Assembly: GCA_947084925.1 (NCBI GenBank)
Contig: CAMTUJ010000004.1
Location: forward strand, 1 to 50,719
Origin: JAGPUQ01 sp947084925
GTDB taxonomy: Bacteria; Pseudomonadota; Gammaproteobacteria; Pseudomonadales; Porticoccaceae
Reading direction: 5' to 3'
Length of the DNA stretch: 50,719 bases
Position numbers and translations under genes: made by a program. This document shows, one piece after another, positions 41,334 through 50,584 of this stretch. The first letter of the stretch is position 1. The number at the start of each line of letters is the position of its first letter. The notes beneath the pieces are model-generated. The model was not told the DNA's origin and made no database searches. It worked only from the letters and a program-made list of their open reading frames with translations.

Positions 41334-41714
41334 CTATTGCTCGGACTCGAGAACGCTTTTAACGTGTTTTTCCGCGCCGGACGCCTTGAACCAGACGCGC
41401 TCCGAAAGCAGGTAGGCGATGCCCCCCAGCGACGCCAGCAACGCGGTCATGAAAATGGCGAGCAAGGCCCACAATCGCGTGCGGGGATCTTCGGTAGCCA
41501 GAAGAACGATGATCACACTACTGCCAAAAAAACCGACAACCAACGCCTGAAGAAAAAACAGGGCCAAGAGGTAAAGCGCTGACCCCTTCCGCATGGCCCG
41601 CAGGAATCTGATATAAGCGAGTACTCTCTCGTGCTTACACTGCGCCCACGCGGCCCTGAGCATCAAAACCTGCAACAGCCGGCTCAGTGTGCGTGCAACT
41701 CCGCGTAAATTCAT
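41334..41714 (-). CDS. YqjE-like/holin-superfamily membrane protein
   Basis: A 126-residue protein with two strongly hydrophobic segments (ALYLLALFFLQALVVGFFGS and LWALLAIFMTALLASLGGIA) and a charged tail. The upstream partner is a DUF883/YqjD protein, the usual neighbour of YqjE-type membrane proteins. Start and preceding stop overlap as ATGA (41711-41714), so the two are coupled. Function of the family is unknown; a role in envelope or stationary-phase stress is suggested for the enteric relatives. Confidence 0.7.
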   Translation of the reverse strand: MNLRGVARTLSRLLQVLMLRAAWAQCKHERVLAYIRFLRAMRKGSALYLLALFFLQALVVGFFGSSVIIVLLATEDPRTRLWALLAIFMTALLASLGGIAYLLSERVWFKASGAEKHVKSVLESEQ

Positions 41715-42001
41715 TTACGCCCGCTTCCAAACAGCACACCGAGAACAAACCCGGTTAATCCGACAATACCCATTGCCGCCCAGGGACGCTCCTCAACGGA
41801 ATGCTCAATTTGTTGCTGCACCTGTTTGACGTCCTTGTCGAGGCCGGATTTCAGCCCCGCCAAGTAGGGCTGCAATTCCGCCAGCGCCTGCTTGATGTCG
41901 TGCAAATCTCTTTCGACAAACGCCTTCACTTCTTTTGCGGCTACACTGCCTTCCTTCTCCAATTGCTCAATGGCTTCCGCCAACGATGCTGGTTTGGTCA
42001 T
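41711..42001 (-). CDS. ElaB/YqjD/DUF883-family membrane-anchored protein
   Basis: A 96-residue protein with a long amphipathic helix (residues 8-70, including AVEAIEQLEKEG-type heptads and KQALAELQPYLAGLKSGL) and a C-terminal membrane anchor (WAAMGIVGLTGFVLGVLFGS). This is the layout of YqjD/ElaB, tail-anchored proteins that bind ribosomes in stationary phase in Escherichia coli. The sequence ERPWAAMGIVGLTGFVLG is the family signature. It heads a two-gene operon. Confidence 0.85.
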   Translation of the reverse strand: MTKPASLAEAIEQLEKEGSVAAKEVKAFVERDLHDIKQALAELQPYLAGLKSGLDKDVKQVQQQIEHSVEERPWAAMGIVGLTGFVLGVLFGSGRK

Positions 42002-42016
42002 GATGATCTCCCGGTT

Positions 42017-42054
42017 AGTGACAATCAGGCGGCAGGAATTGTCGCATTGTCACT
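42017..42054. other. Inverted repeat in the leader of the DUF883 gene
   Basis: AGTGACAAT (42017-42025) and ATTGTCACT (42046-42054) are perfectly complementary with 20 bases between, 15-53 bases upstream of the DUF883 start. It could be an operator or leader hairpin. In the rest of the gene-free stretch 42055-42322 I see no recognisable gene or site; GGTTATCGGGCCTGCGGCTC near 42286 may be part of a hairpin after the aldehyde dehydrogenase gene. Confidence 0.45.
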
Positions 42055-42322
42055 CAGTGCTTTGTCGATGGGCAGAAGCGCCCCCCATTTTTCAAGCCAT
42101 TGCCTCGCTGATGATCGTCAGTCGGAAATTAACCAGACCTGGCGAATACTCCCTCGACTTGCCATTGAACAACTGGTTGGCGACAGGAGAGTTGACTTGC
42201 GCCAGCTCATTGTCCATTAAACACCAGATCTTCCACCGCCATCGACTCTGATATCCAGCGCGGTCGCGGGTGCGGCCCCAGCTTCCGGTTATCGGGCCTG
42301 CGGCTCGGCAGCCGGGATCAAT

Positions 42323-43741
42323 TCACATCTGTAACGACTTGGTCTGCAAGTATTCTTCCAGCGCATAGGGCCCATGCTCGCGCCCGTGGCCGGACTGCTT
42401 GTAGCCGCCGAAAGGCGCCATCATGTTGAAGCTGCCGCCGTTGATGACCACCTGGCCGGCACGGATGCGCCGGGCCACGCGGCGGGCGTGGTTCGCGTCC
42501 GACGACCAGACCCCGCTGGAGAGGCCGTAGACCGTGCCGTTGGCAATTGCCACGGCTTCGTCCTCGGTGTCGTAGGGGATGATGCTCAGCACCGGGCCGA
42601 AAATCTCTTCCTGGGCGATGGTCATGTCCGGCGAGACATTGCCAAACACCGTCGGCTTCACGAAAAAGCCCTTGGGCAGATTGTCCGGTTGTTCCGCGCC
42701 GCCGGTGATGAGTTCGGCGCCTTCCTCGATGCCCTTGCGGATGTAGCCGCGCACCCGCTCCTGCTGGGTCCTGGAGATCAGCGGCCCGAGCTTGGCTCTG
42801 GGATCGGCCGACTGGCCCAGGGTGAAGGACTCGGCCACTTCCCGGGCTTTCTTCGCGGCGCGCGCGTAGGCGGCGCGAGGGACCAGCATGCGGGTATGGG
42901 CGGAGCAGGTCTGGCCGCTGTTGAAGTAGCAGTCGTTGACGGTGCCGCGCACCGCGTCTTCGATGTCGGCGTCTTCCAGAATGATGGAAGCCGATTTGCC
43001 ACCCAGTTCCAGCGCCACGCGCTTGACGGTCTGCGACGCCAGCTCGGCGACGCGCTTGCCGGCGCGGGTGGAGCCGGTGAAGGACACCATGTCCACCTTG
43101 GGGTGGCGTGCCAGCGCCTCGCCCGCCACCGGCCCGACGCCGGTGATCAGGTTGAACACCCCGGGCGGGAAGCCCGCGCGGTGCACCTCTTCGGCCAGCA
43201 CGAAGGCGGCGAGGGGTGCGACTTCGCTGGGCTTGACGATCACGGTGCAGCCGGCGGCGAGCGCCGGGCAGACCTTGGCCATGATCTGGTGCAGGGGGTA
43301 GTTCCAGGGCGTGATGGCGGCGACCACGCCGACGGGCTCCTTCACCACCAGCGAGTTTTCGATGCGCTCCTCGAACGGGTAGTCGGCCAGGATTTTGACG
43401 AAATTGTCGATGCTGACCAACGGCAGGCCGGCCTGGATGTTCTTGCTCATGGCGAGCGGCATACCCACTTCGCCGGCCATGATTTCACCCAGCTCATCGA
43501 CGCGGGCAGCGAGGCCTGCGCGCAGTTTCATCAGCAGGGCGCGGCGTTCCGGGGCGCTGGTCTGGCCCCAGGTCTCGAAGGCGCGGGCGGCGGCCTCGAC
43601 CGCGAGGTTGGCATCGGCTTCGACCCCGTCCGGGACGCGTCCCATCACCGCTTCGGTGGAGGCGTCGATGACGTCCAAAGTGCCGGTGCCCACGGGTGTT
43701 ACCCAGGCGCCGTCAATGTAGAACTTGTCGCGAATTATCAT
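42323..43741 (-). CDS. NAD(P)-dependent aldehyde dehydrogenase
   Basis: A 472-residue ALDH-superfamily enzyme oxidising an aldehyde to its acid. It has AAITPWNYPLHQIMAKVCPA, the cofactor loop FTGSTRAGKRVAELA, the glutamate in ALELGGKSASIILEDAD and the catalytic cysteine in FNSGQTCSAHTRMLVP. EEIFGPVLSIIPYDTEDEA and FNMMAPFGGYKQSGHGRE complete the fold. It is next to a class III CoA-transferase gene on the same strand, 68 bases upstream, so both may act on the same substrate class. The substrate is unknown. Confidence 0.94.
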   Translation of the reverse strand: MIIRDKFYIDGAWVTPVGTGTLDVIDASTEAVMGRVPDGVEADANLAVEAAARAFETWGQTSAPERRALLMKLRAGLAARVDELGEIMAGEVGMPLAMSKNIQAGLPLVSIDNFVKILADYPFEERIENSLVVKEPVGVVAAITPWNYPLHQIMAKVCPALAAGCTVIVKPSEVAPLAAFVLAEEVHRAGFPPGVFNLITGVGPVAGEALARHPKVDMVSFTGSTRAGKRVAELASQTVKRVALELGGKSASIILEDADIEDAVRGTVNDCYFNSGQTCSAHTRMLVPRAAYARAAKKAREVAESFTLGQSADPRAKLGPLISRTQQERVRGYIRKGIEEGAELITGGAEQPDNLPKGFFVKPTVFGNVSPDMTIAQEEIFGPVLSIIPYDTEDEAVAIANGTVYGLSSGVWSSDANHARRVARRIRAGQVVINGGSFNMMAPFGGYKQSGHGREHGPYALEEYLQTKSLQM

Positions 43742-43809
43742 TGTTGGTCTCCGTCAAGTGTCCGCAAGCTGGTTCCGATGCTAGACCCTGGCGGGGATGA
43801 CGGCAAACG

Positions 43810-45009
43810 CTAGCGCGTGGCGCCGGCCTCGCGCCAGCGCGCAATGCCGGCGGCATCGAGCCCGAGCCATTCCGCCAGCACCTGGTCGGTGTGTTGCCCG
43901 AGCGTCGGCGCGGGATCGAAGGTGGCGGGCTCGCTGCGCGAGAGCTTGATCGGATTGCCCGGCGCCCGGGTGCGCCCGCCGTTCGGGTGGCCGACTTCGA
44001 CCACCATGTCGCGGTGGCGCACCTGGGGATCGGCGAGCGCCTGGCTGAAGGTGTTCATGGGCGCGCAGGGAATGCGCACGGCTTCCAGGCGTTCGAGCCA
44101 ATACGCGTTGGTGTTGGTCGCGAAGATGTCGCCCACCCGACCTTCGATAAAGACTTTGTTGGCGAGCCGACCGGGCTGATGGTCGAACTCGGGTTTGCGC
44201 AGATCCTCGGCGCCGAGCACTTCCAGCAGACTCTGCCAGAACTCGTCGAAGATCACGGCGATCACGATGAAGCCGTCGCGGGTGCGAAAGCTGTTGTAGG
44301 GCACATGGACGAAATGGGAGTTGCCGATGGGCTCCGGGTCTTCACCCGAGAGAAAATACATGGTGGCCATGTAACTCATCATGGCGATCTGGCCGTCCAG
44401 CATGGAGATGTCGAGATGCTGGCCGCGGCCGCTGCGCTCGCGCTCGTAGAGGGCGGTGAGGATGCCCACCAGCCCGAACAGGCTGCCGCCGAGATCGGCG
44501 ATGGGCAGCCCCGAGCGCAGCGGATGCCCGGCATCGTTGCCGGTGATGGACATGTTGCCGCCATAGGCCTGCACGACCTGGTCGAAGGCGGTGCGGTTGC
44601 GCCCGGGGCCGGTCTCGCCAAAACCCGTGACCGAACAGGTGATGATGCGCGGGTTGATGGCGGCGAGGCGATCGTGATCGATGCCGAGCTTGGCGGTGAC
44701 GCCGACGCTGAAGTTGTCGCACACGAGGTCCGCATGGGCAACCAGCTCATAAAAAAGTTCGCGCCCGGCAGCGGCCTTGAGATCGATGACCAGGCTTTTC
44801 TTGTTGCGCGACAGGCACAGAAAATAAGCACCCATGCCGGCGATGGAGTGTTTGGGGTCGTTGGCCAGCAGGCGTCGGGTACGCTCGCCTTCCGGCGGTT
44901 CCACCTTGACCACTTCGGCGCCGAGATCGGCGAGCGTCATGGTGGCGAAGGGGCCGGAGAGGATGTGGGTCAGATCGAGGACGCGGACGCCCGCGAGGGG
45001 TTTGGACAT
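43810..45009 (-). CDS. Class III CoA-transferase (CaiB/BaiF family)
   Basis: A 399-residue family III CoA-transferase, second of the window. Motifs: GVRVLDLTHILSGPFATMTL, GAEVVKVEPPEGERTRRL, SRNKKSLVIDLKAAAGRELF, DNFSVGVTAKLGIDHDRLA, and RTAFDQVVQAYGGNMSITG with the likely catalytic aspartate. It shares only family-level similarity with the enzyme at 15783-17006. It is upstream of the aldehyde dehydrogenase gene in the same direction and may activate or use the acid made there. Confidence 0.92.
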   Translation of the reverse strand: MSKPLAGVRVLDLTHILSGPFATMTLADLGAEVVKVEPPEGERTRRLLANDPKHSIAGMGAYFLCLSRNKKSLVIDLKAAAGRELFYELVAHADLVCDNFSVGVTAKLGIDHDRLAAINPRIITCSVTGFGETGPGRNRTAFDQVVQAYGGNMSITGNDAGHPLRSGLPIADLGGSLFGLVGILTALYERERSGRGQHLDISMLDGQIAMMSYMATMYFLSGEDPEPIGNSHFVHVPYNSFRTRDGFIVIAVIFDEFWQSLLEVLGAEDLRKPEFDHQPGRLANKVFIEGRVGDIFATNTNAYWLERLEAVRIPCAPMNTFSQALADPQVRHRDMVVEVGHPNGGRTRAPGNPIKLSRSEPATFDPAPTLGQHTDQVLAEWLGLDAAGIARWREAGATR

Positions 45010-45107
45010 GGCGCCGGCCCGTGCGTGATTGAGGCCGGCATTGTGGCATCAAGTCGGCACTGGCAAAACCCGGCACCCGTTTGCGGCGCCGGAGGCGGAG
45101 CCCGGTC

Positions 45108-46412
45108 TCAGCCCTGGAGCAGTTCCTCGGGGGGCTGTTCGCAGTCGAGGGTTTTGCCGAGCAGCACGCCGATGGGTTCGAGCAGAAAGGCATCGTCCTC
45201 GCAGGCGAAGCTGATCGAGGTGCCGGTCTTGCCGGCGCGCCCGGTGCGCCCGATGCGATGGACATAGTCCTCGGGCTCTTCCGGCAAGGTGTAGTTGATG
45301 ACGTGGCTGATGCCGTCCACGTGAAGGCCGCGCCCGGCGACGTCGGTGGCGACCAGCACTTTCAATTTGCCGCTTTTGAAAGCGTCTAGGGTGCGCACAC
45401 GCTGATTCTGGGCGACTTCGCCGGACAGCAATCCCACCTCGATTCCCGCGGCGCGCAGACGCTCCTGGAGCTTGCGGCACTGGTCGCGGCGATTGGCGAA
45501 CACGATGGCGCTCTCCACTTCGGGATCGCGGAGCAGATTGCGCAGCAGCGCGAATTTCTTGCGGGTTTCGGTGATGTACACCTTCTGGTTCACCGATTCG
45601 GCTGCCACCCGCTCCGGCTCGATCTCGACGAACACGGGGCGCTCGGTCCATTGCTCCGCCAGGCGGTGGACGTCGTCGGTGAAGGTGGCGGAGAACATCA
45701 GGGTCTGGCGGTGCTCGGCCTTGTTGGGGGTCAGGCGGACGATGCGGCGCACCTGGGGAATGAAGCCCATGTCCAGCATGCGGTCCGCCTCGTCGATCAC
45801 CAGAATCTCGGCCTGATCGAGGTAGACATCGCGGCTGTTGCAGAAATCGAGCAGGCGACCGGGCGTCGCCACCAGGATGTCGCAGTGGCGCTGGTGCAGG
45901 TGCTGGCGCTGTTTGTCGTAATCCATGCCACCGACGAGGGTGTGAACCTCCAGATCGGTGTACTTGCACAAGTCCTTCGCGTCTTCGGCGATCTGCATCA
46001 CCAATTCCCGCGTCGGAGCAATCACCAGCGAGCGCGCTTCACCGGCGAAACGCTCGCCCTCGACCGGGTTATTCAGCAGATCGGTGATGATGGTGATCAG
46101 GAAAGCGGCGGTTTTCCCGGTGCCGGTCTGGGCCTTGCCCACCACGTCATGGCCGCGCAGCGCAAAGGGCAGCGAGCGTGCCTGGATCGGCGAACAGTAG
46201 CGAAATCCGAGATCGGCGATGGCATGCAGCAAATCCGGCGCGAGATCGAGATCCTGGAACCGCACCATGTCCGCCTGGGGCTCAACCGGGAATTGGTCGG
46301 GACTCCAGTCCACCGGCGCGGCGGGGGCGGCCGTGTCGGCGCGATTGCCGCGACCACGGGGGCGGCGGCCCGATCCGGTGGCCTTCGGGCTTGGCTGCTG
46401 GGGATCATTCAT
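45108..46412 (-). CDS. rhlB: DEAD-box RNA helicase, RhlB-like
   Basis: A 434-residue ATP-dependent RNA helicase. Q motif region FQDLDLAPDLLHAIADLGFR and CSPIQARSLP; motif I AQTGTGKTAAFL; Ia PTRELVMQIAED; II LVIDEADRMLDMGF; III MFSATFTDD; V DVAGRGLHVDGISHVIN; VI YVHRIGRTGRAGKTG. An Arg-rich N-terminal tail (residues 1-35, GSGRRPRGRGNRAD) precedes the core. RhlB works with the RNA degradosome in gammaproteobacteria; the match to RhlB rather than RhlE is by the CSPIQA and LLNNP features and is not certain. Confidence 0.9.
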   Translation of the reverse strand: MNDPQQPSPKATGSGRRPRGRGNRADTAAPAAPVDWSPDQFPVEPQADMVRFQDLDLAPDLLHAIADLGFRYCSPIQARSLPFALRGHDVVGKAQTGTGKTAAFLITIITDLLNNPVEGERFAGEARSLVIAPTRELVMQIAEDAKDLCKYTDLEVHTLVGGMDYDKQRQHLHQRHCDILVATPGRLLDFCNSRDVYLDQAEILVIDEADRMLDMGFIPQVRRIVRLTPNKAEHRQTLMFSATFTDDVHRLAEQWTERPVFVEIEPERVAAESVNQKVYITETRKKFALLRNLLRDPEVESAIVFANRRDQCRKLQERLRAAGIEVGLLSGEVAQNQRVRTLDAFKSGKLKVLVATDVAGRGLHVDGISHVINYTLPEEPEDYVHRIGRTGRAGKTGTSISFACEDDAFLLEPIGVLLGKTLDCEQPPEELLQG

Positions 46413-46532
46413 GCTGGAAATTATTGACGACTCCGGTTGCGGCCGCCCCGAGGACTGCTAAAAGAGCGGCGGGATTGAAAAGCGGTGGGATTGTAGCACG
46501 GGGGTAGCGCCGGGCCGGCACGATCAGTCGCT

Positions 46533-47153
46533 TCAGGCGATCCGCGCCACGCCCCAATAGTTGTAGCCGAACAGACGCGGCGTGGAAGGCAGGTACATCT
46601 TGTCGAGCTGTTCGAGGGTGAAGCCGCTCTCCTGGAGCAGTTCCGGAATCGGCCGGTTCAGGTTGCAGCCGCCGGCGAATTTCTTCCACACCGGGTTGAT
46701 GCGGTCCTGCCATTTGCGCACTCCGGCGTCGGGCGCGCGCCCGTGTTCGGTGAACACCAGCTTGCCGCCCGGCTTGAGCACCCGCCGCATCTGACGCAGC
46801 GCGCCGTGCCAGTCGGGGATCGTGCACAGGGTGTAGGTGAGCAGCACCGTATCCACGCTGTTGTCGTCGAGGGGAATCTGTTCGCCGGGCAGGTCGATCA
46901 GCTTCACTTCGATGGGCGACTTCTCGAGGTTCACCCGCGCCTTGGCGCGCATCGCCGCCGAGGGCTCCAGGCCCCACACGAACTCCACCCTGGATTGGTC
47001 GTAGAGCGCCAGATTGAGCGCCGATCCCATGCCCACCTCCAGCACCCGGCCGGAGCACAGGGGCACCACCTTCTTGCGCTGGTACATGATCGGCTTGGTG
47101 CCGCAGGCGCAGTTGATGAAGGGCGCCAGAAACATTTTTTCGTAGAGGCTCAC
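46533..47153 (-). CDS. Class I SAM-dependent methyltransferase
   Basis: A 206-residue methyltransferase. Motif I is GRVLEVGMGSALNLALYD, the acidic position and VKLIDLPGEQIPLDDNSVDT follow, then TVLLTYTLCTIPDWHGALRQ and KPGGKLVFTEHGRAPD. N-terminal FINCACGTKPIMYQRKKVVP has a C-x-C pair. Start is GTG at 47153 with GGAG seven bases upstream. The target (phospholipid, quinone or small molecule) cannot be told; the family resembles methyltransferases of UbiE/phosphatidylethanolamine type. Confidence 0.82.
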   Translation of the reverse strand: MSLYEKMFLAPFINCACGTKPIMYQRKKVVPLCSGRVLEVGMGSALNLALYDQSRVEFVWGLEPSAAMRAKARVNLEKSPIEVKLIDLPGEQIPLDDNSVDTVLLTYTLCTIPDWHGALRQMRRVLKPGGKLVFTEHGRAPDAGVRKWQDRINPVWKKFAGGCNLNRPIPELLQESGFTLEQLDKMYLPSTPRLFGYNYWGVARIA

Positions 47154-47554
47154 GGAGCTGCTCCAAAGGGGGTGGTCAAAAGTGGATCGCCAGGGCTGAT
47201 CTTATCCCCCAGCGCTGGAGTCGCTGTCAAGCGAACATCCTGCGCGATAGCGGCAGAGGGCGAATGCGTTGGCGTAGTTTCGGCACGGGGCGTCATTTGC
47301 CTCCGGTGTCGCCCGTGGCCACAGTCGGGCGAGAGAGGCGGGGAACGTCTTCCGGCACGCCGCTATCCGTCGCAGTGCGTTCAATTTCGACCCGGCAGAC
47401 CGCACTCCACCTGCGAGCACCACGGCTACCGTACAGTCTGGCACGCTGAAGCTGGGACACTGTCAGGCGCGCCGGATGATCCGACATTTTTTCCCCACAC
47501 CCCGCCGCTTCACTTTCTTCATGCCGAAAAATGCCCTGCGGGAGGGTTTGCTCG
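47154..47554. other. Gene-free stretch, nothing recognised
   Basis: About 400 bases between the methyltransferase and LLM genes. Short open frames on both strands have no ribosome sites or recognisable sequence. GCCGAAAAATGCCCTGCGGG near 47522-47541 precedes the end of the LLM gene and could belong to a hairpin. No RNA gene or repeat was seen. Confidence 0.4.
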
Positions 47555-48571
47555 TTACCCCCGCATGATCCGGATCTGCTCGCTCAGGACGTCCTCCGGC
47601 AAACCGCTTTCCAGGGTCAACCGATCCACCAGATGACCGTAACGCGCCTTGATCTGTCGGGCGACCTGATGCGGCTCGCCGACCACGGCGAAGGTTTCCA
47701 GGATCTCGTCGCTGATCAGATCCGGCATCCGGTCCCAGCCGTTGTTTTTCGACAGTTGATTGAGATTGGGTTGCAGACCCTCCCAGCCGTGGCATTCGAG
47801 CACCGGACGGTAAGCCGGCGTCGAACCGTAGAAGGCGATCCGGTACTTGACGCGCTGTTTGGCGGCCTCGAACTCCTCCTCGGTGCGGCCGGTGACCACG
47901 AAGGGCGGGAACGACACCTCGAAATCCTCGCGCCGGCGGCCGCGCTCCGCGAGCGTGGCATCGATGCGCGGCAGGATTTCTTCCTCCAGATATTTCGGCG
48001 TGCAAAAAGTGTGAATGAGGATGCCGTCGGCTTCGCGTGCGGCGGTGTTGATCATCAGCGGACCCACCGCCGCCATCACCACTCGGGGGCGCCCGTACTT
48101 GGTATTGAGCGGGGTGAAATCCGGCGTCATCAGCGTGTGGCGGTAGCACTCGCCGCGAAAATTGAGGGGTTTGCCGTCGTACCAGCAATCCCAGATGGCG
48201 TGCAGCGCGCGAATGAATTCCGCCATCTGCTGCGCCGGCCCGTGCCAGGGCATGCCGAAGCGTTTGGTGATATGCGCCTGGATCTGCGAGCCGAGTCCGA
48301 GCGTAAAACGGCCGCGCGAGTAGACATTGAGATCGTGCGCGGTATAGGCGGTCGTCATCGGACTGCGCGCGAAGGCCACCGCGATCCCGGTGCGCAGTTC
48401 GATCCGTTGGGTGACCGCCGCGCCCATGCCCACCACCAGAAACGGATCGTTGCGGATTTCGGCGGTGACCACGCCGTCGAAACCCAGACGTTCGCGCGCC
48501 TGAAATTCGGCCTGGATCGCGGCGATGTCATCGAGCCGGTCGCCGAAACTGAAACTGCTGTCGATTTTCAT
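47555..48571 (-). CDS. LLM-class (F420-type) oxidoreductase
   Basis: A 338-residue luciferase-like TIM-barrel monooxygenase/dehydrogenase. The start MKIDSSFSFGDRLDDI, ARERLGFDGVVTAEIRNDPF, RIELRTGIAVAFARSPMTTA and SRGRFTLGLGSQIQAHITKR in two parts are typical of the F420-dependent TIGR03617-like group. F420 or FMN use cannot be decided from sequence. Such enzymes are common in environmental bacteria that break down steroids or aromatics. It may act with the CoA genes nearby, but no operon link is seen. Confidence 0.87.
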   Translation of the reverse strand: MKIDSSFSFGDRLDDIAAIQAEFQARERLGFDGVVTAEIRNDPFLVVGMGAAVTQRIELRTGIAVAFARSPMTTAYTAHDLNVYSRGRFTLGLGSQIQAHITKRFGMPWHGPAQQMAEFIRALHAIWDCWYDGKPLNFRGECYRHTLMTPDFTPLNTKYGRPRVVMAAVGPLMINTAAREADGILIHTFCTPKYLEEEILPRIDATLAERGRRREDFEVSFPPFVVTGRTEEEFEAAKQRVKYRIAFYGSTPAYRPVLECHGWEGLQPNLNQLSKNNGWDRMPDLISDEILETFAVVGEPHQVARQIKARYGHLVDRLTLESGLPEDVLSEQIRIMRG

Positions 48572-48610
48572 GGTGCCCCCGTCGTCATGATGATTTTCAG
48601 GTGGCGAATG

Positions 48611-49438
48611 TTAAGCCATGCGCCCGCCGGTGACCCGTTCGCAGCCCGCCAGATCGTGCCAGGTCCGCACCTCCTGCAACGCCGCGACACAGCATTCGCG
48701 CACCGCCGCGCCCTGGCTGCTGCCGTGCTCCAGCAGCAGCCAGCCCCCGGGACGGAGGTGCGCGGGCGCCCCGGCGATGATCGCGCGCAGCGCGGCCATG
48801 CCCGCGGCGGCGGCGACCAGCGCCGCACGCGGCTCGAAGCGCACGTCACCGCGCGCGAGATGCGGATCGGCCGCGTCGATATAGGGGGGGTTGGCGACAA
48901 TCAGGTGATAACGGTCGGTCTCTCCACCCAACCAGTCGCCGTGCCGAAACCGGACATTGACGAGCCCGAGCGCCACCCGGTTGGCCTCGGCGACGGCCAG
49001 TGCCGCGGCGGAGCTGTCGATCCCGGTGACCTGCCAGGCGGGTCGTTCCCGCGCCAGGGCGAGCGCGATGGCGCCGCTGCCGGTGCCCAGATCCAGCACC
49101 CGCGCGGCGGGCTCCACGACCAGCGCGAGGGCCAGCTCCACCAACAGTTCGGTTTCCGGGCGCGGGATCAGCGTCGCCGGCGATACCTTCAGGCACAGCG
49201 TCCAGAACTCCCGTTCGCCCAGGATATAGGCCATCGGCTCGCCGCCCTTGCGGCGCGCGAACAGGTGGTCGAATTGCCGCGCCTGCGCGTCAGTCAACTC
49301 GGTTTCCGGACGCGCATAGAGAAACGCGCGCTCCCGCTCCAGCACCCTGCACAGCAGCAATTCGGTGTCGAGGCGATGGCTCGCCGCGACCTCCCGCAGC
49401 TCGCCGGCGCGCGCCAGCAGTTCCGCGACGGTGGCCAT
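48611..49438 (-). CDS. prmC: Release factor glutamine N5-methyltransferase
   Basis: A 275-residue SAM-dependent enzyme that methylates the glutamine of the GGQ motif in release factors. The N-terminal helical domain (LLARAGELREVAASHRLDTE; AYILGEREFW) is followed by motif I (VLDLGTGSGAIALALARERP) and the catalytic NPPY (YHLIVANPPYIDAADPHLA). Family landmarks TLIPRPETELLVE are present. ATG 49438 begins only 2 bases after the prfA stop, so it is cotranscribed with its target gene. Confidence 0.96.
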   Translation of the reverse strand: MATVAELLARAGELREVAASHRLDTELLLCRVLERERAFLYARPETELTDAQARQFDHLFARRKGGEPMAYILGEREFWTLCLKVSPATLIPRPETELLVELALALVVEPAARVLDLGTGSGAIALALARERPAWQVTGIDSSAAALAVAEANRVALGLVNVRFRHGDWLGGETDRYHLIVANPPYIDAADPHLARGDVRFEPRAALVAAAAGMAALRAIIAGAPAHLRPGGWLLLEHGSSQGAAVRECCVAALQEVRTWHDLAGCERVTGGRMA

Positions 49439-49440
49439 CG

Positions 49441-50523
49441 TCAGTCGGCGAGGGCCGCGAGCTGCTCGGTGCGGTATTCGTTGATCAGCGGCTCGATCAC
49501 CGCATCGAGCGCGCCGTCGAGCACGCTGTCGAGCTGGTAAATGGTGAGGTTGATGCGGTGGTCGGTGACCCGGCCCTGGGGATAGTTGTAGGTGCGAATG
49601 CGCTCGGAGCGATCGCCGCTGCCCACCAGGCCGCGCCGCAGTTCGGCCTGCTCGCGCGCCTGCCGGTCCTGCATCCCGGCGAGGATGCGCGCCTGCAACA
49701 GTGCCATCGCCTTGGCGCGGTTCTTGTGCTGGGAACGCTCGTCCTGGCATTCCACCACGGTCCCGGTGGGCAGGTGGGTGATGCGCACGGCGGAATCGGT
49801 GACGTTGACGTGCTGACCACCCGCGCCCGAGGAGCGGAAAGTATCGATGCGCAGATCGGCGGGGTTGATCACCACGCCGTCGATTTCGGCCACTTCGGGC
49901 ATGACCGCGAGGGTGCAGGCGGAGGTGTGGATACGGCCCTGGGATTCGGTCGCGGGAACACGCTGCACGCGGTGCGCGCCGGACTCGAATTTGAGGCGCG
50001 AGTAGGCGCCGGCGCCGACGATGCGGCTGATGATCTCCTTGTAGCCGCCGTGCTCGCCGGGACGCTGGCTGATGGCCTCCATGCGCCAGCCGCGGGATTC
50101 GGCGTAGCGGAAGTACATGCGGAACAGGTCGCCCGCAAAAATCGCCGCCTCGTCGCCACCGGTGCCGGCGCGGATTTCGAGAAACACGTTGGCATCGTCG
50201 CTGGGATCCCTGGGCAGCAGGAGCAGTTGCAACTCCGCTTCCAGCTCGCCGCGCCTGGTTTCCGCCGCCACCAGATCGTCCTGGGCGAGCGCGCGCAACT
50301 CGGGGTCGGCATCGCGCAGCAGTTCGGTGGACGCCGCGCTGTCGGTCATCACCTTGCGGTAGCGCTGATAGGCGACGGCGATGGCTTCGAGCTCGGCGTA
50401 TTCCCGGGACAGCGCGCGAAAGCGATCCTGGTCCGCGATCACGTCGGCGGAGCCGAGCAGATGCCCGACCTCTTCGTGGCGCTCGACGAGCTGGTCCAGC
50501 TTGGCGAGCAGTGAGGCTTTCAT
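49441..50523 (-). CDS. prfA: Peptide chain release factor 1
   Basis: A 360-residue RF1 that ends translation at UAA and UAG. The stop-codon-reading region is RVPATESQGRIHTSACTLAV, with the PAT tripeptide of RF1, and the peptide-release motif is FRSSGAGGQHVNVTDSAVRI. Length and start (MKASLLAKLDQLVERHEEVG) match the family. In many gammaproteobacteria hemA lies upstream of prfA; here an IS5-family transposase end occupies that position. ATG 50523 has GGAG six bases upstream. Confidence 0.97.
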   Translation of the reverse strand: MKASLLAKLDQLVERHEEVGHLLGSADVIADQDRFRALSREYAELEAIAVAYQRYRKVMTDSAASTELLRDADPELRALAQDDLVAAETRRGELEAELQLLLLPRDPSDDANVFLEIRAGTGGDEAAIFAGDLFRMYFRYAESRGWRMEAISQRPGEHGGYKEIISRIVGAGAYSRLKFESGAHRVQRVPATESQGRIHTSACTLAVMPEVAEIDGVVINPADLRIDTFRSSGAGGQHVNVTDSAVRITHLPTGTVVECQDERSQHKNRAKAMALLQARILAGMQDRQAREQAELRRGLVGSGDRSERIRTYNYPQGRVTDHRINLTIYQLDSVLDGALDAVIEPLINEYRTEQLAALAD

Positions 50524-50584
50524 TGGAACTCCAGGGTAACGGCCGCTTTTCTTCGGGGGCTAAGTTCCGCCGGGAGTTAAGAAC

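Noticed and set aside
47202..47487. Small minus-strand ORFs of 64 and 80 codons after the LLM gene
   Set aside because: Basic, low-complexity translations without a ribosome site or similarity to known proteins.
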